43,537 nt of DNA, from assembly GCA_002704225.1 (NCBI GenBank), contig PAFU01000038.1, positions 40,865 through 84,401 on the forward strand, written 5' to 3'. Positions 26,127 through 34,570 of this stretch are shown here, piece by piece. The notes below the pieces were generated by a model that had not been told where the DNA came from, searched no databases, and saw nothing but the letters and a program-made list of their open reading frames with translations. The translations under genes and the position numbers were made by a program. This DNA comes from Gammaproteobacteria bacterium (GTDB lineage Bacteria; Pseudomonadota; Gammaproteobacteria; Pseudomonadales; Azotimanducaceae). How positions within the stretch are numbered: position 1 is the stretch's first letter; each line of letters opens with the position of its first letter.

Positions 26127-27308
26127 GATAACCCGCACGTCGATCACGCTTTCGATGTCGCGAATCGCCTGCAGCAAACCTTCGTCTGGTGCTTCAGACA
26201 GATCGATCAGGTTATAGGCCAAATCGTCACGGCTCTTGTTGATCAGGTCGATTACGTTGATGTTGCGCTCGCCCAGTACCGCCGTCATCTGGCCTAACAT
26301 GCCGGGCACGTTGTGGTTGCTGATGGCCACTCGGTAGCCGTCTACGGCTTCAAGGCTCACGGCTGGGAAATTGACCGAATTCACGATGCTGCCGGTCTCC
26401 AAGAACCGCATCAGCTGATTCGCTGCCATCACCGCGCAGTTCTCTTCGGCTTCGTCGGTGCTGGCTCCCAAATGAGGCGTCAGCATCACCCGTGGATGAT
26501 CGATTAAGCCGGGTACCGGGAAGTCAGCGACGTAGCGACCCAAGTGCTCGCTTTCCAGCGAGGCCTTGAGCGCGGCCGCATCCACGATGGGCTGTCGCGC
26601 AAAGTTCAACAACACGCTACCGGGCTTGAACGCCTGCAGCGCTTCGGCATTGATCATGCCCTCGGTGGCGGGAATCTGTGGTACGTGCAGGGTGACGTAG
26701 TCCGCGCGCGCGAAGAGGCTGGGCAGGTTCTGCATACGCTCAACATCAGAGGGCAAACGCCAGGCCGCATCCACCGACAGAGCCGGGTCATAGCCCAACA
26801 CATTCATACCCAAGTCCAAGGCCGCGCGAGCGACCATGGAACCGATCGCGCCGAGACCAACCACCCCGAGGGTTTTACCGATCAGTTCGCGACCTTTAAA
26901 TTTCTTCTTTTCTGCTTCAACCAGCTTGTTGAGTTCCGCTTCGTCACTGACATTGGCCAAGGAACGCACGTATTGAATACCGCCGAAGACGTCTCGAGAC
27001 GCCAACAGCATCGCGGTCAGAACCAGCTCTTTAACCGAGTTAGCGTTCGCTCCGGGCGTATTAAAAACGACGATACCTTCTTGGCTACAGGCCTCTACCG
27101 GAACGTTGTTCACGCCAGCGCCGGCTCGAGCCACGGCTCGCAGTCCTGGGGTCAATTCGTCAACGGAAAGCTTGTGGCTGCGCAGCAGCATGCCATCCGG
27201 GTTCTCTACATCGGGACCAACGGTGTAGTCGCCGGTAGCAAAGCGTTGCAGTCCAACCGGTGCGATCGCGTTATAGGTCTTGATTATGTACGGGTTATTT
27301 TTGTCCAT
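26115..27308 (-). CDS. serA: D-3-phosphoglycerate dehydrogenase (short ACT-domain type)
   Basis: First step of serine synthesis: oxidation of 3-phosphoglycerate. The Rossmann motif GLGAIG is at 151-156, the substrate arginine is R238 in NFARQPIVD, the catalytic His is H279 in PHLGAST, and a C-terminal ACT domain (about 322-397) implies serine control. It is 397 aa, beginning NPYIIKTYNAIAP with RAGAGVNNVPVEACSQEG, the shorter subtype rather than the ~410 aa E. coli type. The Glu usually found between the Arg and His (DVFEEEP-like) is replaced by VADFPVPG; I recall this as a feature of the subtype. No clear SD precedes the ATG. It pairs functionally with serC at 4538-5614. Confidence 0.92.
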   Translation of the reverse strand: MDKNNPYIIKTYNAIAPVGLQRFATGDYTVGPDVENPDGMLLRSHKLSVDELTPGLRAVARAGAGVNNVPVEACSQEGIVVFNTPGANANSVKELVLTAMLLASRDVFGGIQYVRSLANVSDEAELNKLVEAEKKKFKGRELIGKTLGVVGLGAIGSMVARAALDLGMNVLGYDPALSVDAAWRLPSDVERMQNLPSLFARADYVTLHVPQIPATEGMINAEALQAFKPGSVLLNFARQPIVDAAALKASLESEHLGRYVADFPVPGLIDHPRVMLTPHLGASTDEAEENCAVMAANQLMRFLETGSIVNSVNFPAVSLEAVDGYRVAISNHNVPGMLGQMTAVLGERNINVIDLINKSRDDLAYNLIDLSEAPDEGLLQAIRDIESVIDVRVIKGA

Positions 27309-27375
27309 GGGCCGAGCAATTTGTGAGGGAGCGGCACGTTAGGCATGCCCCCGTAAGATGTCAAGGTGAGGCGCG

Positions 27376-28497
27376 TTATGCCGATGACAAACTGTGGATT
27401 TCCGCGACCAGCTGGGCGGTCGCATTCGCCACTCCGTGCTCGGCCATCGCTGCGGCATAGGTCTCACCGTGCTGGGTCAGATTCGACAGCGCGGCGAGCA
27501 TCCGCTCACCGGTCAAATCCGCTTCTTGGACCACCTCACTCCACCCCCGGCCCAACGCATATTCCGCATTGGCCAACTGATCTCCACGAGAGCCCCCAGC
27601 CGGTAAGGGCACCAACAAATTGGGCTTACCCAAAGCCACCCATTCGAAGAGCGCATTGGCACCGGCGCGAGAAATCACCACATCCGCGCAGGACAGCAGA
27701 TCACCCCAGCCGGTATCGACAAACTCAAGCTGCACATAGCCCGGCTGGCTAACGTCCGAAGTCTTGCCGACACCACAGACATGCAGCACAAAGAATCGCT
27801 CTGTCAGCGCATCCAGATTATCCCGGATGATCCGATTCAGACCTTCCGCCCCGAGACTCCCTCCGGTGACCAGCAACACGCGTTGATCTGCATTGATGCC
27901 GTATTGATCTCGCGCTCGGTCTGCCTTTCCCGTCAACAGCGATTCACGCACCGGTGTACCCGTAACCACTTGCCGCCCTTTGAATTCGGAGAAGAAACCT
28001 GAGAACCGTGTGTCACTGAAACTGGTGCAAAGGGTTTTGATAAACGGCAGGCTCAGACGATTGGCCAAACCCGGTGTCAGATCCGATTCGTGGGCCACGA
28101 CCGGAATTCGCAGCAGCCACGCAGCAAAGACAGGGGGCAAGGACACAAAGCCACCCTTGGAGAACAGGACGTCGGGCTTGATACGCAGCAGCAACACCAA
28201 GGACTCCACCACCGCCCAAGCGATACGAAACAAATCGCTCACGTTCTGAACAGAAAAGTAACGTCGAAGCTTGCCTGCCGAAATCCCGTGAAAGATCACG
28301 TGGCGATCACCAAGATAACCTTGCTCCAAACCACTGCGAGTCCCAATAAAGTGCACGGTATGCCCTTGCGCCAACAAGGCATCCGCCACCGGCAGCGCCG
28401 GAATGACGTGGCCCGCACTACCACCACCCGTGATGACAATGGGTTTGACCGTCGTTGATTCGGTCTGAGACGCTGATTGAGGATGGAATTCGCTCAT
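27376..28497 (-). CDS. murG: MurG-like UDP-GlcNAc glycosyltransferase, Firmicute-type
   Basis: GT28-family enzyme predicted to add GlcNAc to lipid I, giving lipid II, at the cytoplasmic membrane face. GGGSAGHVIPAL (24-35) and GGSLGA (212-217) are the nucleotide/lipid-binding glycine loops. However HESDLTPGLANR (136-147) and SRAGANALFEWVALGKPNLL followed by SRGDQ (303-307) match the MurG type I know from Firmicutes, not the HEQN...GLTNR and DDHQ patterns of proteobacterial MurG. It is outside a dcw cluster, between serA and hda. It may be a second MurG or a related transferase. The ATG at 28497 has AAGG six bases upstream; 373 aa. Confidence 0.85.
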   Translation of the reverse strand: MSEFHPQSASQTESTTVKPIVITGGGSAGHVIPALPVADALLAQGHTVHFIGTRSGLEQGYLGDRHVIFHGISAGKLRRYFSVQNVSDLFRIAWAVVESLVLLLRIKPDVLFSKGGFVSLPPVFAAWLLRIPVVAHESDLTPGLANRLSLPFIKTLCTSFSDTRFSGFFSEFKGRQVVTGTPVRESLLTGKADRARDQYGINADQRVLLVTGGSLGAEGLNRIIRDNLDALTERFFVLHVCGVGKTSDVSQPGYVQLEFVDTGWGDLLSCADVVISRAGANALFEWVALGKPNLLVPLPAGGSRGDQLANAEYALGRGWSEVVQEADLTGERMLAALSNLTQHGETYAAAMAEHGVANATAQLVAEIHSLSSA

Positions 28498-28528
28498 GAT
28501 GCCTTTGCTCAGTGTCAGGAAAGTAAAG

Positions 28529-29254
28529 CTAGTAACCCAGTACCGACTTCAATAACGGCACCGTCAGTAACCGCTTGTGTTGCAGCGTGGCCTGATCCAG
28601 CCGTTCAAGGTCAGCCAACAGCTGATCGATACCGCGCGGACCGCGGCGCAGCCAGTATTCCACAACGGCGTCGGTCAAATGATAACCCCGTCCATGGGCC
28701 CGGCGGCGCAAAACCTCGCACTTTTCCTCATCCGTCAGCGGTTGCAGCTGATGATGAGCCAGCGCGCGCAGGCGCGAATTCAAATCCGCCAAACCAAAGT
28801 CCAGCTGTCCAGCGCTTTGCCGGTGTGCGACGAGTATGCGTCTGTGCACCGCGCGATCACTGTCGTGCAGAGCGTTATACAACGCCATCAACACCTCTTC
28901 GGCCTCAGGGTCGTTCTGCAATCCTTCCACATGATCAACCGACACGGTCACCGAGAGGTCCAAGCCTTCACGCATTCGAGCAATCAGATCGTTTGCCAAG
29001 GCCGTAAATCGTTCGGGACTGAGTACACTAGCGTCCAGATAGGCCTGCAAATGTCCGGCTTCCGCAGAGGCCAAACAGCTGGCCTGTAGCAAATGGGATT
29101 TGCCGCAAACGTCTTCACCACAGAGCCAGAGCCCGGAAAATCCCGGGCCAAAAGACGCTAAGGCCTCGCACAGTTCACCATTATCGCCAACAACAAAATT
29201 CGCCAAACTGGGTTGGTGCGGCGCGTCGATGGGTAACACAGCCTGACCGCTCAA
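28529..29254 (-). CDS. hda: DnaA regulatory inactivator Hda (DnaA-like AAA+ protein)
   Basis: Promotes hydrolysis of DnaA-bound ATP together with the DNA-loaded beta clamp, limiting initiation. It is 241 aa with only the AAA+ region of DnaA: Walker A-like GEDVCGKSHLLQ, DHVEGL as a degenerate Walker B/sensor region, and LNSRLRALAHHQLQPL. The Walker A lacks the usual small residues (GEDVCGKS for GREGAGRS). A TTG start at 29254 overlapping the upstream stop is proposed because it keeps QAVLPI, which fits the N-terminal clamp-binding hexapeptide; the next GTG start would lose it. The DUF2066-phosphatidyltransferase-hda order is seen in pseudomonad relatives. Confidence 0.88.
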   Translation of the reverse strand: MSGQAVLPIDAPHQPSLANFVVGDNGELCEALASFGPGFSGLWLCGEDVCGKSHLLQASCLASAEAGHLQAYLDASVLSPERFTALANDLIARMREGLDLSVTVSVDHVEGLQNDPEAEEVLMALYNALHDSDRAVHRRILVAHRQSAGQLDFGLADLNSRLRALAHHQLQPLTDEEKCEVLRRRAHGRGYHLTDAVVEYWLRRGPRGIDQLLADLERLDQATLQHKRLLTVPLLKSVLGY

Positions 29255-29868
29255 GAGTCCGTTTGCTCCGCATTCGCTTTGCCGCTGTCTTCGCTCGCAG
29301 GCACCTGTTCACCGCGCAAACGCCGCCAGGAATGTCGCCCCCACACAAAGAGGTAGTGCGAACCGGAAGCAATACACAGCGCGGCCAGCAGCGGAAAACC
29401 GCTATCTCTCAGCACGGCCAGCAGTTCTGCGCCCAGCTCACCAATGGGCATCTGACTGACCATCAACAGCAGCACCACCAAAATTTGCACCGCAGTGTTG
29501 GTTTTACTGAGCAGACTGGGATTCACTGTCAGATCCCCAAACACGCCGCGATAGACACCCGCTCCGAGCAAAATCAAAATGTCTCGGGTGAGAATCAGCG
29601 CCACCAGCCAGACAGGTATCAGTTCATGCAGGGTGAACACCAGATACATGGCCGCGACCAAAAACTTGTCCGCCAACGGATCCAGCAGCGACCCCAATTC
29701 GGTCTGCCAGCCATAGCGCCGCGCCAGAAAGCCGTCCAACGCATCGGAAAGCCCAGCGACCAACATCAGCCAGAACGCGCTCATCACCTGCTGCTGCCAG
29801 AGCAGCCAAGCGATGGGAATCACCAGCACGATGCGTAACGCACTCAGATAGTTGGGTAGTGCATTCAT
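29251..29868 (-). CDS. CDP-alcohol phosphatidyltransferase family protein (PgsA-like)
   Basis: An integral membrane enzyme that moves a phosphatidyl group from CDP-diacylglycerol to an alcohol. The complete family motif DGx2ARx8Gx3Dx3D is seen in DALDGFLARRYGWQ onward, ending LLDPLAD. Several hydrophobic helices surround it. The N-terminus MNALPNYLSALRIVLVIPIAWLL is like phosphatidylglycerophosphate synthase. The acceptor is probably glycerol 3-phosphate, but whether this is the main PgsA (usually beside uvrC) or a paralogue cannot be told here. The start at ATG 29868 overlaps the DUF2066 stop; 205 aa, with a Ser/Glu/Lys-rich tail. Confidence 0.88.
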   Translation of the reverse strand: MNALPNYLSALRIVLVIPIAWLLWQQQVMSAFWLMLVAGLSDALDGFLARRYGWQTELGSLLDPLADKFLVAAMYLVFTLHELIPVWLVALILTRDILILLGAGVYRGVFGDLTVNPSLLSKTNTAVQILVVLLLMVSQMPIGELGAELLAVLRDSGFPLLAALCIASGSHYLFVWGRHSWRRLRGEQVPASEDSGKANAEQTDS

Positions 29869-31034
29869 GATCGCTCCCGCCACACAAATTCGGGTGCCTT
29901 GATCAGTGCCTCAGGCTCGATGTCCGTTGCTTCTGGCGCTCTCTCAAACCGGCCATCGTCTATGAGCAGGTTGCGTAACTGCTCATCCGTGGCCGCGGTA
30001 TTCACCCGCAGCTTCAGCGTGTTCTGGTACATGCTCAACAGCATCACATCGTCCACAAACTCCAAGGATTGCAGATAGTCGAGCAAGCTTGAATACGCGC
30101 CAATATCATCGATACCAGATACCACCAAATCATGCTGTCGCGGTGAATCGGCAAATACCAGATGCTGGTCCAAAACACCCTGCGCCGCCATGTCGATGCC
30201 GATACTGGCTACGGTGTCGATGTCGACTCCTTGGACAAACCTCGATATGTCCCCGCCTTCTGATCGAACCAACCATTCACCCGTGAAAAACCGTTCCCCG
30301 AGGATCTCCTGCACGCTGAAACGACCGACAAGGTACTGACCTGCGTCATATCGGTCGCTGGCCTGATCCAGTACCTCAGTAAACTTGCCCCACACCACAC
30401 CTGTGCTCACCAGCAGGCTGTCATCCAAATCCATCGCAGGCAGCAATACCGGCAAGCCACGCTGGTGCGCCGCGTAATCCAGAGCACCGCGAATGGAGAC
30501 AGCACCTTGATCCACTACCGACCGGCCATCGGGTTCATCCAACACCATCCAGACTAGGGTGAGCGGGCGTCGGGACCACCACGTGGGGAGTTTCGCGCTG
30601 CGCGCAAGCTGCTTGATCATGGCGGGCTGAAACGTAAAACGCACCGCCAATTCCGTCGCGTCACTCTCCCTGGCGTTATCGATGCGATTCAGACCGTTCG
30701 CACCCGCACCCTTGGGATCAAAGTAAACATACTTGGCGTAGTAGCGCTCGGGATTCCGGAGCGCTTGGGCTATGGACGCGTTGCGCGGAACCGAGACGAG
30801 ACCCGAGACCCGGGAGATCACGCGTAGCAAAGATCGCTGGGCAGCCTGGCGTCGGGTCTGCTCACCTTGATCGGCGACGTACTGATCGACCTCATAGAGG
30901 CGCTGTGTCCTCTGGTCTGAGGGTTCTTGCGCCATCGCCGTGGCCACATTGGCGAGAACAGACCACACAAAAGCCGCGCGGAGCAGGTGGGGCATTAAGC
31001 TGGAAACACGAGGCCAAGTGCGCATGAATGACAT
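29865..31034 (-). CDS. DUF2066 domain exported protein
   Basis: A 389-aa protein of the DUF2066 family, usually upstream of hda in gammaproteobacteria; its function is unknown. The N-terminus has a signal peptide (hydrophobic stretch about residues 16-34, ending ATAMAQ), so it is likely periplasmic. Visible family segments: YEVDQYVADQGEQTRRQAAQRSLLRV, YVYFDPKG, and repeated beta-rich stretches after residue 240 (LVVSGIDDIGAYSSLLDYLQSLEFVDDV). The start is ATG 31034 with GAAGAA upstream; ATG 31025 is possible. It heads a four-gene run DUF2066-phosphatidyltransferase-hda-murG with overlaps at the first two junctions. Confidence 0.85.
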   Translation of the reverse strand: MSFMRTWPRVSSLMPHLLRAAFVWSVLANVATAMAQEPSDQRTQRLYEVDQYVADQGEQTRRQAAQRSLLRVISRVSGLVSVPRNASIAQALRNPERYYAKYVYFDPKGAGANGLNRIDNARESDATELAVRFTFQPAMIKQLARSAKLPTWWSRRPLTLVWMVLDEPDGRSVVDQGAVSIRGALDYAAHQRGLPVLLPAMDLDDSLLVSTGVVWGKFTEVLDQASDRYDAGQYLVGRFSVQEILGERFFTGEWLVRSEGGDISRFVQGVDIDTVASIGIDMAAQGVLDQHLVFADSPRQHDLVVSGIDDIGAYSSLLDYLQSLEFVDDVMLLSMYQNTLKLRVNTAATDEQLRNLLIDDGRFERAPEATDIEPEALIKAPEFVWRERS

Positions 31035-31186
31035 TCATTTCTTCAACGGTTCAGCGGGACAGTGTATCGAAGTTGCTCCGCTTATGAGTGCTTTTGTCCC
31101 ATCAAAATGTGCTCCGCAGTCGGCGCTATCAGCAAAAAGTTACAACCGGCAGTACACTCTGGATTCCTGCAACCCGGAGCAGACTG

Positions 31187-31597
31187 ATGAACATTGATGA
31201 GGGCCTGGCCCAGCGGGTGCGAGAGACCCTGCTGGAATTGGCGGACTTCGCTGACATTAGCGAGCGAAAAATGTTTGGTGCACTGATGACCATGGTCAAC
31301 GGTCATATGACCTGTGGCATTTCCGGCGCCAAATCCAGCAGTAAAATCCGACCCCAGACACACACCGACGCTGCGACCCATTCAGATACGGTCTTGGATT
31401 CTGGGTTGGTGCTGCGCGTGGGAGCCAATCGTTACGAAGAAGCACTGCAGGACCCGCACTGCCGACCCATGGACTTCAGCGGCAAGACCATGACCGGCTT
31501 CGTCTATATCGACTCGCCCGGACTGCAAGAAGACGTCGACTTGCGCCGCTGGCTGGAGTTGAGTCTGAGCTTCGTTCTGGCCCAACCGCCCAAATAG
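31187..31597 (+). CDS. TfoX N-terminal domain protein with an inserted loop
   Basis: A 136-aa protein with the TfoX/Sxy N-terminal fold: ISERKMFGALMTMVNGHMTCGISG, then LVLRVGANRYEEAL, PMDFSGKTMTGFVYID and a C-terminal LSFVLAQPPK. A stretch of about 24 polar residues (48-72, Ser/Thr/His/Asp-rich) sits between two strands that in relatives I know are joined directly. There is no C-terminal TfoX domain, so competence regulation is not implied; many such small proteins have no known role. ATG 31187 has GGAG eight bases upstream. It precedes purM by 87 bases. Confidence 0.82.
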   Translation: MNIDEGLAQRVRETLLELADFADISERKMFGALMTMVNGHMTCGISGAKSSSKIRPQTHTDAATHSDTVLDSGLVLRVGANRYEEALQDPHCRPMDFSGKTMTGFVYIDSPGLQEDVDLRRWLELSLSFVLAQPPK

Positions 31598-31684
31598 TTG
31601 CTCATCCGGCTGGCAGATTTGCCTCTCAGAGTTTGGTCTCAGCCCGCGACCCTGTAAGCTACAGTTTTACTCAACGAGCCGATC

Positions 31685-32752
31685 ATGTCCCAGCCTCCCA
31701 GCGACACCTCTAACAACGACTCAGGCAGCAGCACCGGCCTGACCTATAAGGACGCGGGCGTGGACATCGAAGCGGGCGCGGAACTGGTACAACGCATCGC
31801 ACCTGCGGCCAAGGCCACGCGACGACCGGAAATGTTGAGCGGTCTGGGCGGCTTTGCCGCCATGGCCGAACTGCCTTCCGGTTATGACAACCCGGTATTG
31901 GTTACCGGTACCGACGGCGTCGGCACCAAGCTGAAGTTGGCCATCGACTACAGTCGCCACGATGGCGTCGGTCAAGATCTGGTGGCCATGTGCGTCAACG
32001 ACGTGCTGGTGGTCGGTGCTGAAGCGTTTTTGTTTTTGGATTACTACGCCACAGGCAGGCTCGATGTGGACGTTGCCGAACGGGTCATCAAGGGCATTGC
32101 CCACGGCTGCTCACTGGCAGGCTGTGCCCTAGCGGGGGGCGAAACCGCTGAGATGCCCGGCTTTTATAGCGACGGCGAATATGACCTGGCTGGCTTTTCC
32201 GTCGGTGTTGTTGAAAAAACAAAAATCATCGACGGCAGCAAGGTCAGGGTTGGCGACAAAATCATCGGGCTGGCCAGCTCCGGCCCCCACAGCAATGGCT
32301 ACTCACTGATTAGAAAAGTGCTGGAAACAACCGAACTGGTGCCTGACGAGACCCTGTTGGACGAACTGTTGGCGCCAACACGCATCTACGTCAAACAGGT
32401 GCGCAAAACCCTAGAGACCGTCGACGTCCACGGCATGGTGCACATCACCGGCGGCGGCTTTTACGAAAACATTCCTAGGATTTTCACCACAGACGACGTG
32501 GCTGCGTTAATTGATATCGACAGTTGGCAGCGTCCCAACGTCTTCGCGTGGTTACAGCAGGCGGGCAACATTTCCGAGCAAGAAATGCTCACCACCTTTA
32601 ACTGCGGTATCGGCATGCTGTTGATCGTCAGCCCCGATGACGTCGAGGCTACGCTGGACTCGTTACGCAGTCAGGGTGAAGCGCCGGTAGAAATCGGTGA
32701 GATTGTCTCCCGGGATCACACAGCCCCTGCAGGGCAGATTCTGATCCGTTAA
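31685..32752 (+). CDS. purM: Phosphoribosylformylglycinamidine cyclo-ligase (AIR synthetase)
   Basis: ATP-dependent ring closure of FGAM to AIR in purine synthesis. [12 protein letters not shown] (residues 75-86), [27 protein letters not shown] and [13 protein letters not shown] are the PurM signatures. It is 355 aa, with a short Ser/Asn-rich N-terminal extension before the family start [12 protein letters not shown]. The usual partner purN is not downstream; instead dcd faces it 28 bases away. The nearby DUF2066-hda arm matches the purM neighbourhood in pseudomonads, where purN would also be expected. Confidence 0.96.
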   Translation: MSQPPSDTSNNDSGSSTGLTYKDAGVDIEAGAELVQRIAPAAKATRRPEMLSGLGGFAAMAELPSGYDNPVLVTGTDGVGTKLKLAIDYSRHDGVGQDLVAMCVNDVLVVGAEAFLFLDYYATGRLDVDVAERVIKGIAHGCSLAGCALAGGETAEMPGFYSDGEYDLAGFSVGVVEKTKIIDGSKVRVGDKIIGLASSGPHSNGYSLIRKVLETTELVPDETLLDELLAPTRIYVKQVRKTLETVDVHGMVHITGGGFYENIPRIFTTDDVAALIDIDSWQRPNVFAWLQQAGNISEQEMLTTFNCGIGMLLIVSPDDVEATLDSLRSQGEAPVEIGEIVSRDHTAPAGQILIR

Positions 32753-32780
32753 GCCCCGGGCCTTTGCCCATCATTGCAGG

Positions 32781-33347
32781 CTAGGTTTTCGGCAAGGTCA
32801 CCCCGGTCTGCCCCTGGTACTTGCCGCCGCGATCTTTGTAGGTGGTCTCGCAACGCTCATCGGATTGAAAAAACAGCATCTGAGCCACCCCTTCGTTGGC
32901 ATAGATCTTTGCCGGAAGCGTGGTGGTATTGGAAAATTCCAACGTGACATGCCCTTCCCACTCCGGCTCGAGGGGTGTGACATTGACGATGATGCCGCAG
33001 CGCGCGTAGGTGGACTTACCCAAGCACACCGTCAGCACGTCTTCTGGAATACGGAAGTACTCTACCGTACTGGCCAAGGCAAACGAGTTGGGCGGAATGA
33101 TGCAGTAGTCACCCTCAACATCCACGAAGCTTCGCTCATCGAAAGCCTTCGGATCCACGGTAGCCGAATGAATGTTCGTGAACACCTTAAACTGGTTGGC
33201 ACAGCGCACATCGTATCCATAGCTCGAGGTGCCATAAGAGATGACCTTGCCACCGCTTGCATTGGTGCGGATTTGGCCTGCCTCGAAGGGCTCAATCATG
33301 CCCTTGGTCGCCTGCTCTACAATCCACCGATCCGACTTGATACTCAT
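32781..33347 (-). CDS. dcd: dCTP deaminase
   Basis: Deaminates dCTP to dUTP, feeding dTMP synthesis. The trimeric beta-fold protein shows the catalytic glutamate E137 in [12 protein letters not shown], and [21 protein letters not shown] and [14 protein letters not shown] at the C-terminus. The length of 188 aa is standard for the Gram-negative enzyme that releases dUTP (then cleaved by Dut). It sits downstream of mrp on the same strand, 61 bases apart, as in Pseudomonas dcd-apbC-metG. Confidence 0.97.
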   Translation of the reverse strand: MSIKSDRWIVEQATKGMIEPFEAGQIRTNASGGKVISYGTSSYGYDVRCANQFKVFTNIHSATVDPKAFDERSFVDVEGDYCIIPPNSFALASTVEYFRIPEDVLTVCLGKSTYARCGIIVNVTPLEPEWEGHVTLEFSNTTTLPAKIYANEGVAQMLFFQSDERCETTYKDRGGKYQGQTGVTLPKT

Positions 33348-33408
33348 AGTGTCTGCTTACCTTTTACTGTGTTGCTGCGTCATTGATGCGTGTCGAGAGC
33401 GTCACGCC

Positions 33409-34431
33409 TCAGTCATCGACCATGCGAATGGTCGGTGCCGATGCGGCGGTGCTTTTACGCCCCCATAGCTGGGCGGCCATGTTACGGGCCGCGTCTCGAT
33501 ACAGCCCGCTGATTTGAGAATCTGGCTCGACTTTCACTGTCGGCTGACCACCATCGGCCTGCTCACGAATGGACATCGCCAAGGGCAACTTGCCCAGCAA
33601 CGGAACCGACAGTTCCTCCGCCACTCGCTGCCCGCCATCGGCACCAAACAAGTGACTGATGTGGCCACAGTTCGTGCATTCATGAACGCTCATGTTCTCC
33701 AAGATGCCCAGCACCGGAATATCCACTTTGGCAAACATTTCAATGCCTTTCATGGCATCCAGCAAGGCGATGTCTTGGGGTGTGGTCACGATCACAGCAC
33801 CAGATACCGGCGCCTTTTGGGACAGGGTCAACTGAATATCACCCGTGCCGGGAGGCATATCAATAATCAGGTAGTCCAAATCCCCCCACAAGGTCTGACC
33901 CAAAATCTGCTGCAACGCCCCGCTGGCCATCGGCCCACGCCAGACCATGGGGGTTTTGTCGGTGGTCATAAAACTCATGGACATGGCCTTCAGGCCATGG
34001 GCCCGAATCGGCTCGAAGAACTTACCGTCTTTAATATCGGGCCGTCGGCCTTCGGCGACACCCAGCATCATGCCCTGACTGGGGCCGTAGATATCAGCGT
34101 CCAACAGACCCACTTTTGCGCCTTCAGCGTCCAGCGCGAGGGCCAGATTGACCGCTGTGGTGGATTTGCCCACGCCGCCCTTACCACTGCTGACCAAAAT
34201 CAGGTGCTTAACCTGACCAAAGCCAGAACCGCCACCGGCGGAAAAACCCAGCTGCAGGTCAATGTCGTCCACACCCAAAAACTCGGCCAGTTGGGTCGCA
34301 AGCTGTGCCTGCATGCCTGCGGCAGGGTAACCGAGGGTGACCGAAATCTGATTGCCCGAGGTGAGGATACGCGCACCCAGACTGCCCCAAGACTCTCCCA
34401 CATAGGGGTCTACAAAATCCTCTACCTTCAT
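33409..34431 (-). CDS. apbC: Iron-sulfur cluster carrier protein Mrp/ApbC
   Basis: P-loop NTPase that carries and delivers Fe-S clusters. The deviant Walker A SSGKGGVGKST is at 81-91, and CTNCGH (C252, C255) is the cluster-binding CxxC of the dimer. The N-terminal MIP18-like domain (about 1-65) is present (MKVEDFVDPYVGESWGSLGARI). The ATG at 34431 is chosen because the in-frame sequence upstream to 34704 has no Mrp similarity and overlaps the VOC gene's end. It is 340 aa. Fe-S delivery makes functional sense near the rnf operon, but direct linkage is not shown. Confidence 0.94.
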   Translation of the reverse strand: MKVEDFVDPYVGESWGSLGARILTSGNQISVTLGYPAAGMQAQLATQLAEFLGVDDIDLQLGFSAGGGSGFGQVKHLILVSSGKGGVGKSTTAVNLALALDAEGAKVGLLDADIYGPSQGMMLGVAEGRRPDIKDGKFFEPIRAHGLKAMSMSFMTTDKTPMVWRGPMASGALQQILGQTLWGDLDYLIIDMPPGTGDIQLTLSQKAPVSGAVIVTTPQDIALLDAMKGIEMFAKVDIPVLGILENMSVHECTNCGHISHLFGADGGQRVAEELSVPLLGKLPLAMSIREQADGGQPTVKVEPDSQISGLYRDAARNMAAQLWGRKSTAASAPTIRMVDD

Positions 34432-34570
34432 GCCGACGCTGTCCTGTGATTCACCAAGCGCGCTAGTGTAGGACAAAACCCGGTGGAGGGTCTGTGAAAG
34501 CTCAACAGAAAAGGACAATCGGTGCCGGAGGTTTGCGATGTTTAGGGCGCCACCGCACTCTCCCGTGAGG

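Noticed and set aside
32758-32769. GGGC-CTTT-GCCC mini-hairpin between purM and dcd
   Set aside because: Only four pairs and no T-run; too weak to call a terminator.
33514-34449. Plus-strand open frame of 311 codons opposite mrp
   Set aside because: It mirrors the whole of the well-supported mrp gene; the translation has no recognisable domain and is a typical antisense shadow in GC-rich coding DNA.
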